Origin: Glaciecola sp964446865
GTDB taxonomy: Bacteria; Pseudomonadota; Gammaproteobacteria; Enterobacterales; Alteromonadaceae
Direction of reading: 5' to 3'
DNA: 64,000 nt
Assembly (NCBI GenBank): GCA_964446865.1
Contig: CAYURD010000002.1
Location: 62,001 to 126,000 of the forward strand
The translations under genes and the position numbers were made by a program. The notes under the pieces are model-generated. The model did no database searches. It was not told the origin of the DNA and saw nothing but the letters and a program-made list of their open reading frames with translations. Positions 26,006 to 35,818 of this stretch are shown one piece after another (positions within the stretch are counted from its first letter, which is position 1; every line of letters starts with the position of its first letter).

Positions 26006-27796
26006 TCACTGGCCTTGTGCCACACCTTCACGACGAGGATCAGCCCCACCTAACAGTATGCCGTTCTTTATTTCAACACCATGAAGACCACTGTTTAAAT
26101 CTGACACTCGCACTTTATGGCCCTTATTCTCTAACGCAGCTTTTAATTCAGCAAAAGCTGTTCCTTTCTCTAAGCTGGTAACATCGTTACGGTTAGTTAT
26201 CCTAGGCGCACTAATAGCCGCCTGTATATCCATATCGAAATCGAGAACATTAATGATCGTATGCGCAACATAGTTGATGATACGACTACCGCCCGGCGAA
26301 CCGACCACTAAACGTAAATCATCATTTTGGTCAAATACCATGGTGGGACTCATCGAACTACGAGGCCTTTTATTAGCCTGAACCGCGTTTAACACTTGTT
26401 TACCATCACGCATAGGGTTAATTGAAAAGTCGGTCAATTGGTTATTTAATAAAAAGCCCTCGACCATAATCCCTGAACCAAACATAAATTCAATGCTGGC
26501 GGTCATGCTTACCGCATTTCCTTGTTTATCAACAATCGAAATATGACTCGTACTATCAAGTTCAAAGGCATTATCCTTTGCAAAGCTTAACTGTTCATAT
26601 GGCATACCCGCCTCGGCTTTAGTATAGGGTATATCAACACCCACCTTGTTTGCTCTGCTTGCAATATAATTCTCATTAACCAAAGGCATTGCAGAAATCC
26701 CCAAAAACGAGAGATCGGCAACATAATGCGCCCGGTCGGCAAATGCTAGCGCACTCGCTTGGCTAAATACATGTGCAAACTCTTCACCAAAAGGTGATAG
26801 AGATGCAATATCAACGCCTTCTAAAAGTTTTAATATTTGGTAAGTGGTTACGCCGCCCGAACTAGGTGGCGCCATTGAACAAACAGTATATACGCGATAT
26901 GGGTTACACATCGGTTCACGCTTAATTGCTTCATAATTGGCAAAATCATCGCTTGATAAAGTACCGGGATTGATGCTGACAGTTTGTACCGCTTGTGCCA
27001 TTTTTTGCGCTAATTCACCCTTGTAAAATACATCGGTACCCTTTTTTGCAATTTTGCTCAAGGTAGCTGCAAGTGCTTCGTTTTTTTGCACTTGTCCTTC
27101 AGCGAGCCCGACTCCTTGTGGCTTAAAATATTCTTTAGTGCTTGGGAATGCATTAACACCGGGATGCAAATCATATGCGATTAATTTAGCTAATCGCGGA
27201 GACACGATAAAACCCTCACTTGATTGTTTGATAGTATCAGCAAAAAGTACATCCCAAGGCAGCACACCAAACTCTTGATGGGCCTGCTCTAGTGCTTTTA
27301 AAACACCGGGCACACCAACTGAGGTTCCACCTACGACAGCATCTCTCCACCTCATCGGCTTACCGTCTTTAAAAAACATGTTCGCGTGTGCTTTTTGGGG
27401 CGCGACTTCCCGTCCATCAAAGGTGTGTAATTTTTTGGCCGTATTGTCCCAATACATAATAAAAGCACCACCACCAATACCCGACGATTGAGGCTCTACT
27501 AAGGTCAACATCGCTTGTACGGCAACAGCGGCATCTAAAGCGCTACCGCCTTGTTCAATGATTTTTTTACCTGCAGCAACTGCATATGGATTGGCCGCTG
27601 CTACCATATATTGATTGCTTTGCGATAGTGTATTATTAGTGCGCCCTGTCGCAGCCTCTGGCTCTCGGTCTTCTAGCACCACTTTGGTTTGGCTTGCGCT
27701 TTGGTCAGTATCTTTGTCTGATGCAAGACTACACGCCCCCATAAACAAACTTGTGCCCAAAAGTAATAAGGTTTTTCTAGCCAAAATATGTTTCAA
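26006..27796 (-). CDS. ggt: Gamma-glutamyltranspeptidase, probable lipoprotein
   Basis: 596 residues. GGT cleaves the gamma-glutamyl bond of glutathione and related peptides in the periplasm. The proenzyme self-cleaves before a threonine: here Thr416 in DSTSHISIVDK, giving the large and small subunits. Further family motifs: GSALDAAVAVQAML, GIGGGAFIMYW, DGREVAP, KRPRSSMSPTMVF and GSPGGSRI near the oxyanion region. The N-terminus MKHILARKTLLLLGTSLF followed by MGACS looks like a lipoprotein signal with an imperfect lipobox. It fits with the 5-oxoprolinase genes at the right end of the window, since gamma-glutamyl turnover yields 5-oxoproline. Confidence 0.93.
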   Translation of the reverse strand: MKHILARKTLLLLGTSLFMGACSLASDKDTDQSASQTKVVLEDREPEAATGRTNNTLSQSNQYMVAAANPYAVAAGKKIIEQGGSALDAAVAVQAMLTLVEPQSSGIGGGAFIMYWDNTAKKLHTFDGREVAPQKAHANMFFKDGKPMRWRDAVVGGTSVGVPGVLKALEQAHQEFGVLPWDVLFADTIKQSSEGFIVSPRLAKLIAYDLHPGVNAFPSTKEYFKPQGVGLAEGQVQKNEALAATLSKIAKKGTDVFYKGELAQKMAQAVQTVSINPGTLSSDDFANYEAIKREPMCNPYRVYTVCSMAPPSSGGVTTYQILKLLEGVDIASLSPFGEEFAHVFSQASALAFADRAHYVADLSFLGISAMPLVNENYIASRANKVGVDIPYTKAEAGMPYEQLSFAKDNAFELDSTSHISIVDKQGNAVSMTASIEFMFGSGIMVEGFLLNNQLTDFSINPMRDGKQVLNAVQANKRPRSSMSPTMVFDQNDDLRLVVGSPGGSRIINYVAHTIINVLDFDMDIQAAISAPRITNRNDVTSLEKGTAFAELKAALENKGHKVRVSDLNSGLHGVEIKNGILLGGADPRREGVAQGQ

Positions 27797-27954
27797 CGCA
27801 TTTGTCCTTAAAAAAGAATGATAAGTGAAGACACAGTCAGTCTAATATCTATTAAATACAATTTAAACCGCTAAATCATTGTTGATGAGCGTTTGTTCAC
27901 AAACAACTGAGCTTATTTGAATAAATCGTCATTCTAAAATATGTTATCTTTGCC

Positions 27955-28581
27955 ATGTTATTATCCACAAAGACGCCTTTTATGCGCCAACAGACTTCAA
28001 AATATCCAAATAAACCAGAACAGTATATCCCATACACGATAATTTTCGTGTTAAGTACGATTGCGTTTTTAGCCTTGAACGTGGTCTTTGCCGAACATTT
28101 TGATTTGCTTAATTACCACCGTTCGTCAATTGACGGTGGACAATGGTGGCGCATTATTACCGGGCATTTGCTACATACAAACTTTATTCATTTAGCGGTA
28201 AACCTTATTGGACTGGTTTTATTATGGTTGTTACACGGTGACTATGTCACAGGCAGGCGTTTTTTATGGCACTTTTTATTTTTAAGCCTTGGTATCTCAT
28301 TTGCCATCATGTACTTAAGCCCAAACATTCAATGGTATGTTGGTTTGTCGGGTGTTTTACACGGATTTTTTGTGTGGGGTGCAATGCTCGATGTCTATTA
28401 CAAACGAAAAAGTGGCTATTTATTACTTATTGGCATTGTTATCAAACTCGTAGATGAGCAGTTTTTTGCAGATCAGAGTTTTATGAGTGGTTTAATAGAG
28501 GCTAGCGTCGCCATTGATGCGCATTTATATGGCGCTGTTTTAGGTTTAGTCATTGGCGCTATTGCTATCTATAAAAAATAA
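27955..28581 (+). CDS. rrtA: Rhombosortase (rhomboid-family GlyGly-CTERM protease)
   Basis: 208 residues, shorter than ordinary GlpG-type rhomboids, with six membrane segments. Motifs: WWRIITGHLLHTNFIHLAVN (residues 64-83), catalytic Ser132 in GLSGVLHG and catalytic His190 in AIDAHLYGA. This set (a GLSG with following VLHG, and DAHLxGA) is typical of rhombosortases, which cleave GlyGly-CTERM tails so that the protein can be passed to the type II secretion route or surface. A substrate is in the same window at 11278. An internal ATG at 27982 could be the true start; neither has a strong ribosome binding site. The gene diverges from ggt and ends within a terminator hairpin. Confidence 0.85.
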   Translation: MLLSTKTPFMRQQTSKYPNKPEQYIPYTIIFVLSTIAFLALNVVFAEHFDLLNYHRSSIDGGQWWRIITGHLLHTNFIHLAVNLIGLVLLWLLHGDYVTGRRFLWHFLFLSLGISFAIMYLSPNIQWYVGLSGVLHGFFVWGAMLDVYYKRKSGYLLLIGIVIKLVDEQFFADQSFMSGLIEASVAIDAHLYGAVLGLVIGAIAIYKK

Positions 28582-28605
28582 GCAGCATAAATATGCTGCT
28601 TATTT
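28576..28605. terminator. Bidirectional terminator between rrtA and the S9 peptidase gene
   Basis: AAATAAGCAGCAT (28576-28588) and ATGCTGCTTATTT (28593-28605) are exact complements, 13 pairs with a four-base loop. The rrtA stop codon (28579-28581) is inside the left arm. A/T-rich flanks on both sides allow it to serve both convergent genes. Confidence 0.75.
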
Positions 28606-28641
28606 AATGATCAAGCTAAGCATCATGCCTAGCGACGTATA

Positions 28642-31155
28642 CTAAAGATTGGTTTCAAATAATTTATGGATGCGTCTGTATTCGTCAAGCCAAGAACTTG
28701 GTTGCACAAACCCATGTGGTTCAACAGGGTAAATAGCCGTCTCAAAGTCTTCTTTTTCAAGTTCAATTAAACGTTGAACCAAACGCACCACGTCAACAAA
28801 AAACACATTGTTGTCGACCATGGGTGCGTTCATAAGTAAAGGCTTGCTTAAGCCTTCAGCAAAGTAAATTGGAGAACTTCTTTCGTATGCGATGGGGTCG
28901 ATATCAGGCGTATTTAGAATGTTTGAAGTATATGGCAAGTTGTAATGTGCCCAATCAGATACTGGACGCAAGGCAGCGCCCGCCTGAAATAGGTCTGGCT
29001 CGTTAAATAGCGCCATAAAGGTTAAAAAGCCTCCGTACGAACCACCATATGTACCAATACGCTCTCTATCTACATTTGCATTGTTGACCAACCAATTAAC
29101 GCCGTCTTTTAAATCTTGCACTTCTGGCGTGCCCATTTGACGATAAATTGCTGTTCGCCAATCGCGGCCATAGCCGGCCGACGCTCTAAAGTCCATGTCT
29201 AAAACTACATAGCCTTGTGATACTAATAAGCTATGGAACATAAACTCTCTGAAATAGCCTGACCAACCTAAATGGGCATTTTGTAAATAACCAGCACCAT
29301 GATTGAACACCACCGCTCTACGCTTTTCACCCGTAGCGTTTTGTGAAGGTTGATACACTCGCGAGTAAACGGGTTGGTCGGTATGGCTTGACTCAATTGC
29401 GACAATAGAAGGTAGCGTCCAGTCAATCGATAAAAACGCGTCACTAACGGTATACGTTAGCCTTTGTGCCTGCATTTTTGCGCCAACTTGCTTGGTGTAG
29501 AGCTCAGGCGGCATCGCTAAACTTGAATGTGTAAGCAGTAATTCAGTCTCGTCAGCACTTAACACAAAATCGGTCATGCCGTTTAAATCCGTTAATGCTT
29601 CAGGCTCACCACCTTCACTTGCGACTCTGTAAATTTCATAGATACCAGGGTGTTTTTTATTTGCTTTGTAATAAAAGAAACTATCGTCTTGACTTAATAC
29701 GACGTCGTCTACAACAAAACGACCTGAGGTTAAGGCCGTTAGTTCACCATCTAAAGCTTTGGTATACAGCTGTGAATAACCCGATTCTTCACTTAATAAA
29801 AAGAGTGAAGCTGCATCATCAAACCACCCAAATTGGTTAAAGCGGTAATTAATCCACGCGGTATCATGCATGCGATGCTGCGTTTCAAATGCTGGATTTT
29901 CAACGTCAACTGTCACTATCCAGCGGTCTTTGTTATCCCACGCTTCTAGCATGAGTGCAACATGAGAACCTGAATCGTGCCATTTAATCGGCATCTCGGT
30001 TGCATACCAGTCAAATAATAAGCCAATGTCTCTGGGTAAGCGATTGTCAGTGTATTGTTCGCCTTTTGCTTCTGCGTTTTCACGCTTGACTGATGCAAGC
30101 ACATCTTCGTTGTAACCAGGCAAGGTTTTATAACTCAACTCTTTAATACTGCTGTTAGCGACATCGACAAAATAAATACTGTGTGATTGAGATTTAGCAT
30201 CCGCCACGCGCTGGCGAACAGACTGCGCTTTGATGCGCCCGTTTTCTTCAATATAGTCGGGCATGATATCTGAATCATCCCGTGTTGGCGTATTTTCTCG
30301 GGTCACGATTATCGCATATTTGCCGTCGGGCGATAGGCTGGCAAGGACGTTGGTATGTGACTTGTCAAAATAGACCTTGTTTGTGGCCAATGTCTTGTTT
30401 TGTTGAGATAACAGCTGTTGCTGGTCAAAACGGTCTTGTCTATTTTGACGTTGCACTTGAATATACTTAATTAGTGATTGCTGCTCTTGCGCAATATAAT
30501 CAGCCGCTGGTTCAAGCGCTTTGGGCTTGTCTGCAAAGTCCCATGTTAATAGCTCTTGGTATTGGCCAGTGTTCACATTAATGCTGTAAAAGGTATTTCC
30601 TTTTTGGAATGAGACAGCGTTATTGTTTAAATAGCGCAAGTTGTAAGCATCGTAGCTATCTTTAGTTAGCTGTTTGACATCATTCGAATTTCGTTTTTTT
30701 GAAAATATATTACCTTCGTAAATCCAAGCAATAAAATCATGGTCGTTGTCGTTTATCAACTCGTCATGAACATGCAGGTGCATATTAGCCAAATCAACTT
30801 TGTTGCCATTGCCTGCACCTGCGTTGCTCGCAAACACATCTCGCACAACTGAACCCTCGCGCTTGCGGTAATATAGCACTTGACCGCTGGTCGGAGAATA
30901 AAAAGCTGATTGAGGTTGTCTGCCCAGCCAATCAGGATCAGACATAATTTGCTCCATCGTCAGTTCAGCATTAGCACTTGAAGATGCGTTGGCTGATAAA
31001 GAAATGGATGGCGAAATGGTATCAGTCACATATGGCACATTGTCCAAAGGCACATTTGATGTGTTGTTGCCTGTTGCTTCAGTGCTGGTTGCATTACATC
31101 CTAAAACCAACGAAGCGCAAATAAAAAGTGTCGAAAGTTGAAATTTTTTTGTCAT
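28642..31155 (-). CDS. S9-family prolyl oligopeptidase/dipeptidyl peptidase, lipoprotein
   Basis: 837 residues from the ATG at 31155; the frame can be extended to 31218, but the shorter form starts directly with the lipoprotein signal MTKKFQLSTLFICASLVLGC (lipobox VLGC). A beta-propeller (about 60-560) precedes an alpha/beta-hydrolase domain with the nucleophile in GTYGGSYGGF, the Asp region NNVFFVDVVRL and the catalytic His in EPHGFVQ. Such enzymes release dipeptides or cut short peptides at the cell surface or in the periplasm. The propeller holds typical SPDGKYAII repeats. It converges with rrtA. Confidence 0.88.
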   Translation of the reverse strand: MTKKFQLSTLFICASLVLGCNATSTEATGNNTSNVPLDNVPYVTDTISPSISLSANASSSANAELTMEQIMSDPDWLGRQPQSAFYSPTSGQVLYYRKREGSVVRDVFASNAGAGNGNKVDLANMHLHVHDELINDNDHDFIAWIYEGNIFSKKRNSNDVKQLTKDSYDAYNLRYLNNNAVSFQKGNTFYSINVNTGQYQELLTWDFADKPKALEPAADYIAQEQQSLIKYIQVQRQNRQDRFDQQQLLSQQNKTLATNKVYFDKSHTNVLASLSPDGKYAIIVTRENTPTRDDSDIMPDYIEENGRIKAQSVRQRVADAKSQSHSIYFVDVANSSIKELSYKTLPGYNEDVLASVKRENAEAKGEQYTDNRLPRDIGLLFDWYATEMPIKWHDSGSHVALMLEAWDNKDRWIVTVDVENPAFETQHRMHDTAWINYRFNQFGWFDDAASLFLLSEESGYSQLYTKALDGELTALTSGRFVVDDVVLSQDDSFFYYKANKKHPGIYEIYRVASEGGEPEALTDLNGMTDFVLSADETELLLTHSSLAMPPELYTKQVGAKMQAQRLTYTVSDAFLSIDWTLPSIVAIESSHTDQPVYSRVYQPSQNATGEKRRAVVFNHGAGYLQNAHLGWSGYFREFMFHSLLVSQGYVVLDMDFRASAGYGRDWRTAIYRQMGTPEVQDLKDGVNWLVNNANVDRERIGTYGGSYGGFLTFMALFNEPDLFQAGAALRPVSDWAHYNLPYTSNILNTPDIDPIAYERSSPIYFAEGLSKPLLMNAPMVDNNVFFVDVVRLVQRLIELEKEDFETAIYPVEPHGFVQPSSWLDEYRRIHKLFETNL

Positions 31156-31425
31156 ATTATCGTTCTTATTAAAGTTATAAAAAATACTGCTAGCATGCAT
31201 ACGACTGATACTTTGCATATGATCGTATTTTTAGGCAAACAAAGCAATTAATGCCTGTGATAAATAGGAAACATGTGCAGCGTTCCCTCACTTTACCTTC
31301 ACTATTTACGGCGCAAAAATAAACACAGTGTAGTGATCTAAAAAAGTGGCATAAGGTTACTAACATGTTAAGTTACATGCAATAAATAACAAACTCGAAA
31401 ATTTAATATATAAAGGCGAATTGAT

Positions 31426-31977
31426 ATGAAAAAAACAATGATAATAACGGCCGCTCTGTTCGTTAGTAGCTGGATTTCCTTTGCGGCAAATGCAAATGAG
31501 TGTCCAGATGTCCTTAAACATAAAAAGCGAATATTGAACTCACAAGAAGTCGTTAATATGTGTGATGCCTATTCGGGCAAAGCGGTTCTTTTTGTTAACA
31601 CCGCGAGCAAATGTGGATTTACTCCCCAGTTTGAAGGGTTAGAAGCCTTGTATGATACCTTTAAAGACGAAGGTTTAGTGGTTGTTGGATTTCCATCAAA
31701 TGACTTTGCACAAGAGTACAGCGATGAAAGTAAAACCGCAGAAGTGTGTGAACTCACCTACGGTGTGAACTTTCCAATGTTTGAACCGCTTTCTGTCAGA
31801 GGTGATTCTGCAGATCCTTTATTCGCTAAACTAGCTGAAGTAACAGGCAAACAGCCTAAATGGAACTTCAATAAATACTTAATGGCTAAAGACGGCTCAA
31901 TTACACATTACGGAAGTCGTGTTAAGCCACAAGACAAAGAATTTTTAGAGGATATTAGCGCTGCATTAGCAAACTAA
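31426..31977 (+). CDS. Exported glutathione peroxidase family protein
   Basis: 183 residues, with a clear Sec signal peptide MKKTMIITAALFVSSWISFA ending ANA, so the enzyme is periplasmic. Peroxidatic Cys63 lies in NTASKCGFTPQ; the family motifs VVGFPSNDFAQEY (normally ...NQF..QEP) and KWNFNKYL with catalytic Trp and Asn follow. A second cysteine in EVCELTYGVNFPMF could be the resolving residue, suggesting a thioredoxin-type or other thiol donor. Bacterial relatives reduce hydroperoxides. N in place of Q at the NDF site is common in exported forms but lowers similarity to the classic enzyme. Single gene with a terminator downstream. Confidence 0.9.
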   Translation: MKKTMIITAALFVSSWISFAANANECPDVLKHKKRILNSQEVVNMCDAYSGKAVLFVNTASKCGFTPQFEGLEALYDTFKDEGLVVVGFPSNDFAQEYSDESKTAEVCELTYGVNFPMFEPLSVRGDSADPLFAKLAEVTGKQPKWNFNKYLMAKDGSITHYGSRVKPQDKEFLEDISAALAN

Positions 31978-31999
31978 TTACTAGACTCACCCAAAATAA

Positions 32000-32024
32000 A
32001 AAGCCCCGCACAAAGCGGGGCTTT
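32000..32024. terminator. Bidirectional terminator between gpx and the Cys/Met PLP enzyme gene
   Basis: AAAGCCCCGC (32000-32009) and GCGGGGCTTT (32015-32024) are exact complements with loop ACAAA. Minus-strand reading gives the ideal T-rich tail (TTTTATTTT), so it best serves the gene at 32204-33478, while the plus strand has a shorter tail for the peroxidase gene. Confidence 0.88.
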
Positions 32025-32203
32025 CAACACACTCAACTAGGAACACACGATAACTGCAAGTCAACTACAATTATCAGTACTTATTAGTCGTTTACCCACC
32101 TATTTGGTTCACATTTTTTTTACTAATTCGATTATTTTTTGAACTAAATTACGTAAACAACTGAATTAAATAAAGTTTTTATTAAGACTAAAGTCTAATG
32201 TTA

Positions 32204-33478
32204 TTAGACCTCATTCAGTGTATTGAAAGCTTCATCAAAGTCATTCATTAAATCCACAACATCTTCTATGCCTACCGATAAGCGTATTAACGTATCACTT
32301 ATTCCCATTTGTGCACGTTTGGCTGGGCCATTTTCGTAAAATATAGTGCTAGCGACCGGTAAAGCAAGCGTGCGTGTGTCGCCAAGATGCGTTGCACGTA
32401 AGATAATATCTAAACTATTTAAAAACGCGCGTGTATCTACGTTAGGCGCCAACTCAAAACTTAAGATGGCACCAAAACATGCATGAGTATCGCTAGTCAC
32501 AGAAGAATGAAATAGTGTTTTTGCCAATTCATGTTGGTGATGTTCAGCTAATCCAGGGTAATTGACCTTGAGTATACGCGGATGCGATGCTAAATATTCT
32601 GCTAGGGCTTTTGCGTTATCGCAAGACTTTTGCATCCTCATAGAGAGTGTTTCTAGCCCAACTGAAATCATATGCGCTGACTCGGGAGCGAGTGTTGCTC
32701 CCATGTCGCGAAGGCCTTTTTTACGTACCTGAATAGTGCCCCATAAGGATGGTTCAGCGCTTTTATAAAACTCATCTATATTTGGATATGTTGACCAGTC
32801 AAAATTACCTAAATCAATCAATGCTCCACCAAGCACATTACCGTGTCCGCCAATATATTTTGTCAATGACGTTGTCAGCATATTCGCGTGGACACTTTTG
32901 GCATCAAACATCACCGATGGTGTCATTGTATTGTCGAGCACAAATAGCAATTGCAAGTCTTGGCATAAGGCACCAATGTTTTTAAGATCAGCAACCTGCG
33001 TACCTGGGTTCGCAATAGATTCACAAAATACCATACGCGTATTTTCGGTCACTGCATTAGCAACTAAGCTTGCATCGGTCACATCAACATAAGTCACTGA
33101 AATCGCAAAATTCTGCAGGGTGTCAAAATAACTTCGGCTATTGCCAAACAGATATTGACTAACAATAATGTGATCGCCAGATTTGAGTAAAGAAAACATA
33201 AGCGAACTGATCGCCGCCATGCCTGTCGAAAATACAGTCGAGGCAATGCCATTATCTAATGAAGCTAATATATTTTGTAGTGCAACAGCCGAACCAGACG
33301 AACTTCGAGAATAAACATGTCCGGCTTTTTTACCTTGAAATACGGCCTCTAAATCAGCAACATCTTCAAAATCAAAGAGCACAGAATTATTTGTCGACTC
33401 GTGAACGCCTCCATGCTGTAATTCGTTGAGTTTTCTATCTGCATGTACAAGCGCAGTCGACGGTTTCATTTGTTTCAC
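32204..33478 (-). CDS. Cys/Met-metabolism PLP-dependent enzyme (cystathionine gamma-synthase family)
   Basis: 424 residues, fold-type I. The PLP lysine is in TTSLTKYIGGHGNVLGG; VYSRSSSGSAVALQN, FSTGMAAISS and LRATHLGDTRTLALPVAS are the other conserved blocks. The last block (RATHLGDTRTL) resembles O-acetylhomoserine/O-succinylhomoserine sulfhydrylases and methionine gamma-lyases, so the exact reaction (gamma-synthase, lyase or sulfhydrylase) is open. The start is a GTG at 33478 with GAGAG upstream; an ATG three codons later (33469) is too far from that site. It stands alone, divergent from the NRDE gene, with the terminator at 32000-32024. Confidence 0.85.
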   Translation of the reverse strand: MKQMKPSTALVHADRKLNELQHGGVHESTNNSVLFDFEDVADLEAVFQGKKAGHVYSRSSSGSAVALQNILASLDNGIASTVFSTGMAAISSLMFSLLKSGDHIIVSQYLFGNSRSYFDTLQNFAISVTYVDVTDASLVANAVTENTRMVFCESIANPGTQVADLKNIGALCQDLQLLFVLDNTMTPSVMFDAKSVHANMLTTSLTKYIGGHGNVLGGALIDLGNFDWSTYPNIDEFYKSAEPSLWGTIQVRKKGLRDMGATLAPESAHMISVGLETLSMRMQKSCDNAKALAEYLASHPRILKVNYPGLAEHHQHELAKTLFHSSVTSDTHACFGAILSFELAPNVDTRAFLNSLDIILRATHLGDTRTLALPVASTIFYENGPAKRAQMGISDTLIRLSVGIEDVVDLMNDFDEAFNTLNEV

Positions 33479-33697
33479 TAAAAAGCTCTCTGTAAAGGTA
33501 AGTATGATTTTAATATTGTTTGCTGTTATCGCTGTTATTGCTGTAGCGCAGCTCTGCTTAAGATCATATCACAAATATTTTAGATAATTATTTGATGTTA
33601 CGATAACAAATCACTATGGTATAGACCGAATTTGTAGCTTGAGTCTTGTTTGTTATTGCTAAACTCAAGTTTGTCACGTGTCGAAACGAGTTTATTC

Positions 33698-34477
33698 ATG
33701 TGTATTTTATTTATTGCAGTTAAGCAACATCCAAAGTTTCCTTTGATCATAGCGGCAAATCGAGATGAATTTCATGCTCGACCAACTAAGCCAACTCATT
33801 TTTGGCAAGACCACCCACATATTTTAGCTGGCCGCGACTTAAGCGCCAATGGCACTTGGATGGGCGTAAACAAAAGTGGAGATATCGCCGCGCTGACAAA
33901 TATTAGAGCGCCAGGCAAAGAGCGTAAAAATGCCATTAGCCGAGGCGCACTCGTCGCCGACTTTATTAAAGACTCGCCACAACATGCTGATTACCTAGCG
34001 ACGCTTCAAAACACTCATGCTCAATATAACGGCTATAATTTACTGTTTGGAAACTTACAAAAACTGCATGTGTATAACAATTTTGAAAACACCACTTACG
34101 ATTTAGAAAAAGGCGTGTATGGCTTGTCGAACGCAAGTTTAAATAGCCCATGGCCTAAACTCGATGCGGGGAGAAGCGCACTGGCAGATTATTGCCAGCA
34201 TGCGGATATCTTAAACTTTGAGCATTTATTTGAGCTATTGCGCAACAATGAACCCGCTCATGACGATGACTTACCTGATACCGGCATTCCAAAAGACTGG
34301 GAAAAAATGTTGTCTTCTATTTTTATTAAAAGTGAAGAGTATGGCACGCGTTCTAGCACAATATTATTGATTGATAACGAGCAAAAGGTGTATTGGGAAG
34401 AAAGAACATTTGACGCAAACGCACACTTAACCGGTACGACAGTTGAAGAATTTAGTATAGAAAGTTTGCCAAAATAG
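33698..34477 (+). CDS. NRDE-family (TANGO2-like) protein
   Basis: 259 residues when started at the ATG at 33698, which yields the N-terminus MCILFIAV; family members begin MC, and the Cys2 exposed after Met removal is suspected to be an N-terminal nucleophile. The name-giving motif AANRDEFHARPT follows at 20-31, then GRDLSANGTWMGVNKSGDIAALTN. The extended frame from 33650 contradicts this conserved start. The eukaryotic relative TANGO2 has been linked to heme and lipid handling; the bacterial role is unknown. It is directly upstream of an aminotransferase gene (121 bases). Confidence 0.85.
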   Translation: MCILFIAVKQHPKFPLIIAANRDEFHARPTKPTHFWQDHPHILAGRDLSANGTWMGVNKSGDIAALTNIRAPGKERKNAISRGALVADFIKDSPQHADYLATLQNTHAQYNGYNLLFGNLQKLHVYNNFENTTYDLEKGVYGLSNASLNSPWPKLDAGRSALADYCQHADILNFEHLFELLRNNEPAHDDDLPDTGIPKDWEKMLSSIFIKSEEYGTRSSTILLIDNEQKVYWEERTFDANAHLTGTTVEEFSIESLPK

Positions 34478-34598
34478 GCAAAAACTGCAACTTACGCAAT
34501 ATAAGCCCTAAAAATAGTAAATATCTGTTTATTTCATCGCTCAAATTGGCATAATAGCGAGTAATTATTCTGCATATTTTTTTATAGGACTTAATGCT

Positions 34599-35789
34599 GT
34601 GTTTGATACCCTTTCTGCGCTTCCACCCGACCCGATTTTAGGCTTATCAGCCGCATTTAAACAAGACAACAACCCACACAAAATAGATTTGGGTGTAGGC
34701 GTGTACAAAGACGAGCTTGGCAATACACCTATCTTAGATTGTGTCGCAAGCGCTCAACAAATACTTCAGGCTAACGAAACCTCAAAAGTGTACATTAGCC
34801 CGCAAGGTAATCAGGGTTTTATTGATGGGATGCTGAATTTATTACTTGGGCAAGACTCTCAAGCCCTTAAATCTAGCCGAGTAGCCGCCGTACAAGCGCC
34901 AGGTGGTTGCGGAGCGCTTCGTATTTTGGCTGAGCTATTAATGCGTGTAAATAAAAATACGACTGTTTGGGTCAGCGATCCTACTTGGGCCAATCATATT
35001 CCGTTGTTAGGCGATGCAGGCTTAGAATTAAAAACCTATCCGTACTTTGATAAAAATAGCGCGAGCATTAAATTTGATGAAATGATGGATTGTTTGTCTC
35101 AAGTTAGCGCAGACGATGTGGTGTTATTACACGGATGCTGCCACAACCCAACGGGTGCTGATTTAAGCCATGATCAGTGGCAGGCGGTTAGTGATTTAGC
35201 CAGCAAAGTGGGCTTTTTACCGTTTATCGACACTGCTTATCAAGGTTTTGGTGACTCAATTGAGCAAGACACCTATGGTTTGCGTCTGCTGGTTGAAAAT
35301 CTTGATGAAGTCATTGTTGCCGCTTCTTGTTCAAAGAATTTTGGTCTTTATCGTGAACGCGTTGGTTTAGCGGCGATTATTTGTAAAGATGAGCGAGTGA
35401 AGCAAAAAGCACAATCACAAATCCAGTCAGTTGCTCGCGGCATATATTCAATGCCACCGTCTTATGGTGGTGCACTTGTCGATATTATTTTAAATACGCC
35501 TAGCTTGTATAGCCAATGGGTTGGTGAAGTCGATGACATGCGAAACCGTATGAAAAATCTGCGGGCAATGCTTGTGACAAACCTAAATGACCAGGGCTCA
35601 TCTAAAGATTTTAGCTTTATCAATGATCAAAAAGGCATGTTCTCATTCTTATGCATTCCACCACAACAGGTGCAGCAACTGCGTAATGAACACAGTATTT
35701 ATTTTGTCGATTCTAGCCGAGTAAATATTGCCGGTATTAACAATAATAACGTATCGGTTTTAGCGAAGGCGATTGTGGATACGCTTTAG
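34599..35789 (+). CDS. Class I aminotransferase of the AspC/TyrB (aspartate/aromatic) type
   Basis: 396 residues, the same length as E. coli AspC and TyrB. It moves an amino group between an amino acid (aspartate or an aromatic) and 2-oxoglutarate using PLP. Lys246 in ASCSKNFGLYRERVG forms the Schiff base; KIDLGVGVYKDELGNTPI, GGCGALRI and HGCCHNPTGADL are conserved blocks, and the final arginine region is SSRVNIAG. The start is GTG at 34599 with AGGA nine bases upstream. The family resemblance is good but does not decide between aspartate and aromatic preference. Confidence 0.9.
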   Translation: MFDTLSALPPDPILGLSAAFKQDNNPHKIDLGVGVYKDELGNTPILDCVASAQQILQANETSKVYISPQGNQGFIDGMLNLLLGQDSQALKSSRVAAVQAPGGCGALRILAELLMRVNKNTTVWVSDPTWANHIPLLGDAGLELKTYPYFDKNSASIKFDEMMDCLSQVSADDVVLLHGCCHNPTGADLSHDQWQAVSDLASKVGFLPFIDTAYQGFGDSIEQDTYGLRLLVENLDEVIVAASCSKNFGLYRERVGLAAIICKDERVKQKAQSQIQSVARGIYSMPPSYGGALVDIILNTPSLYSQWVGEVDDMRNRMKNLRAMLVTNLNDQGSSKDFSFINDQKGMFSFLCIPPQQVQQLRNEHSIYFVDSSRVNIAGINNNNVSVLAKAIVDTL

Positions 35790-35818
35790 TTTATTTGCGT
35801 TATCAAATCGAAGAAACA

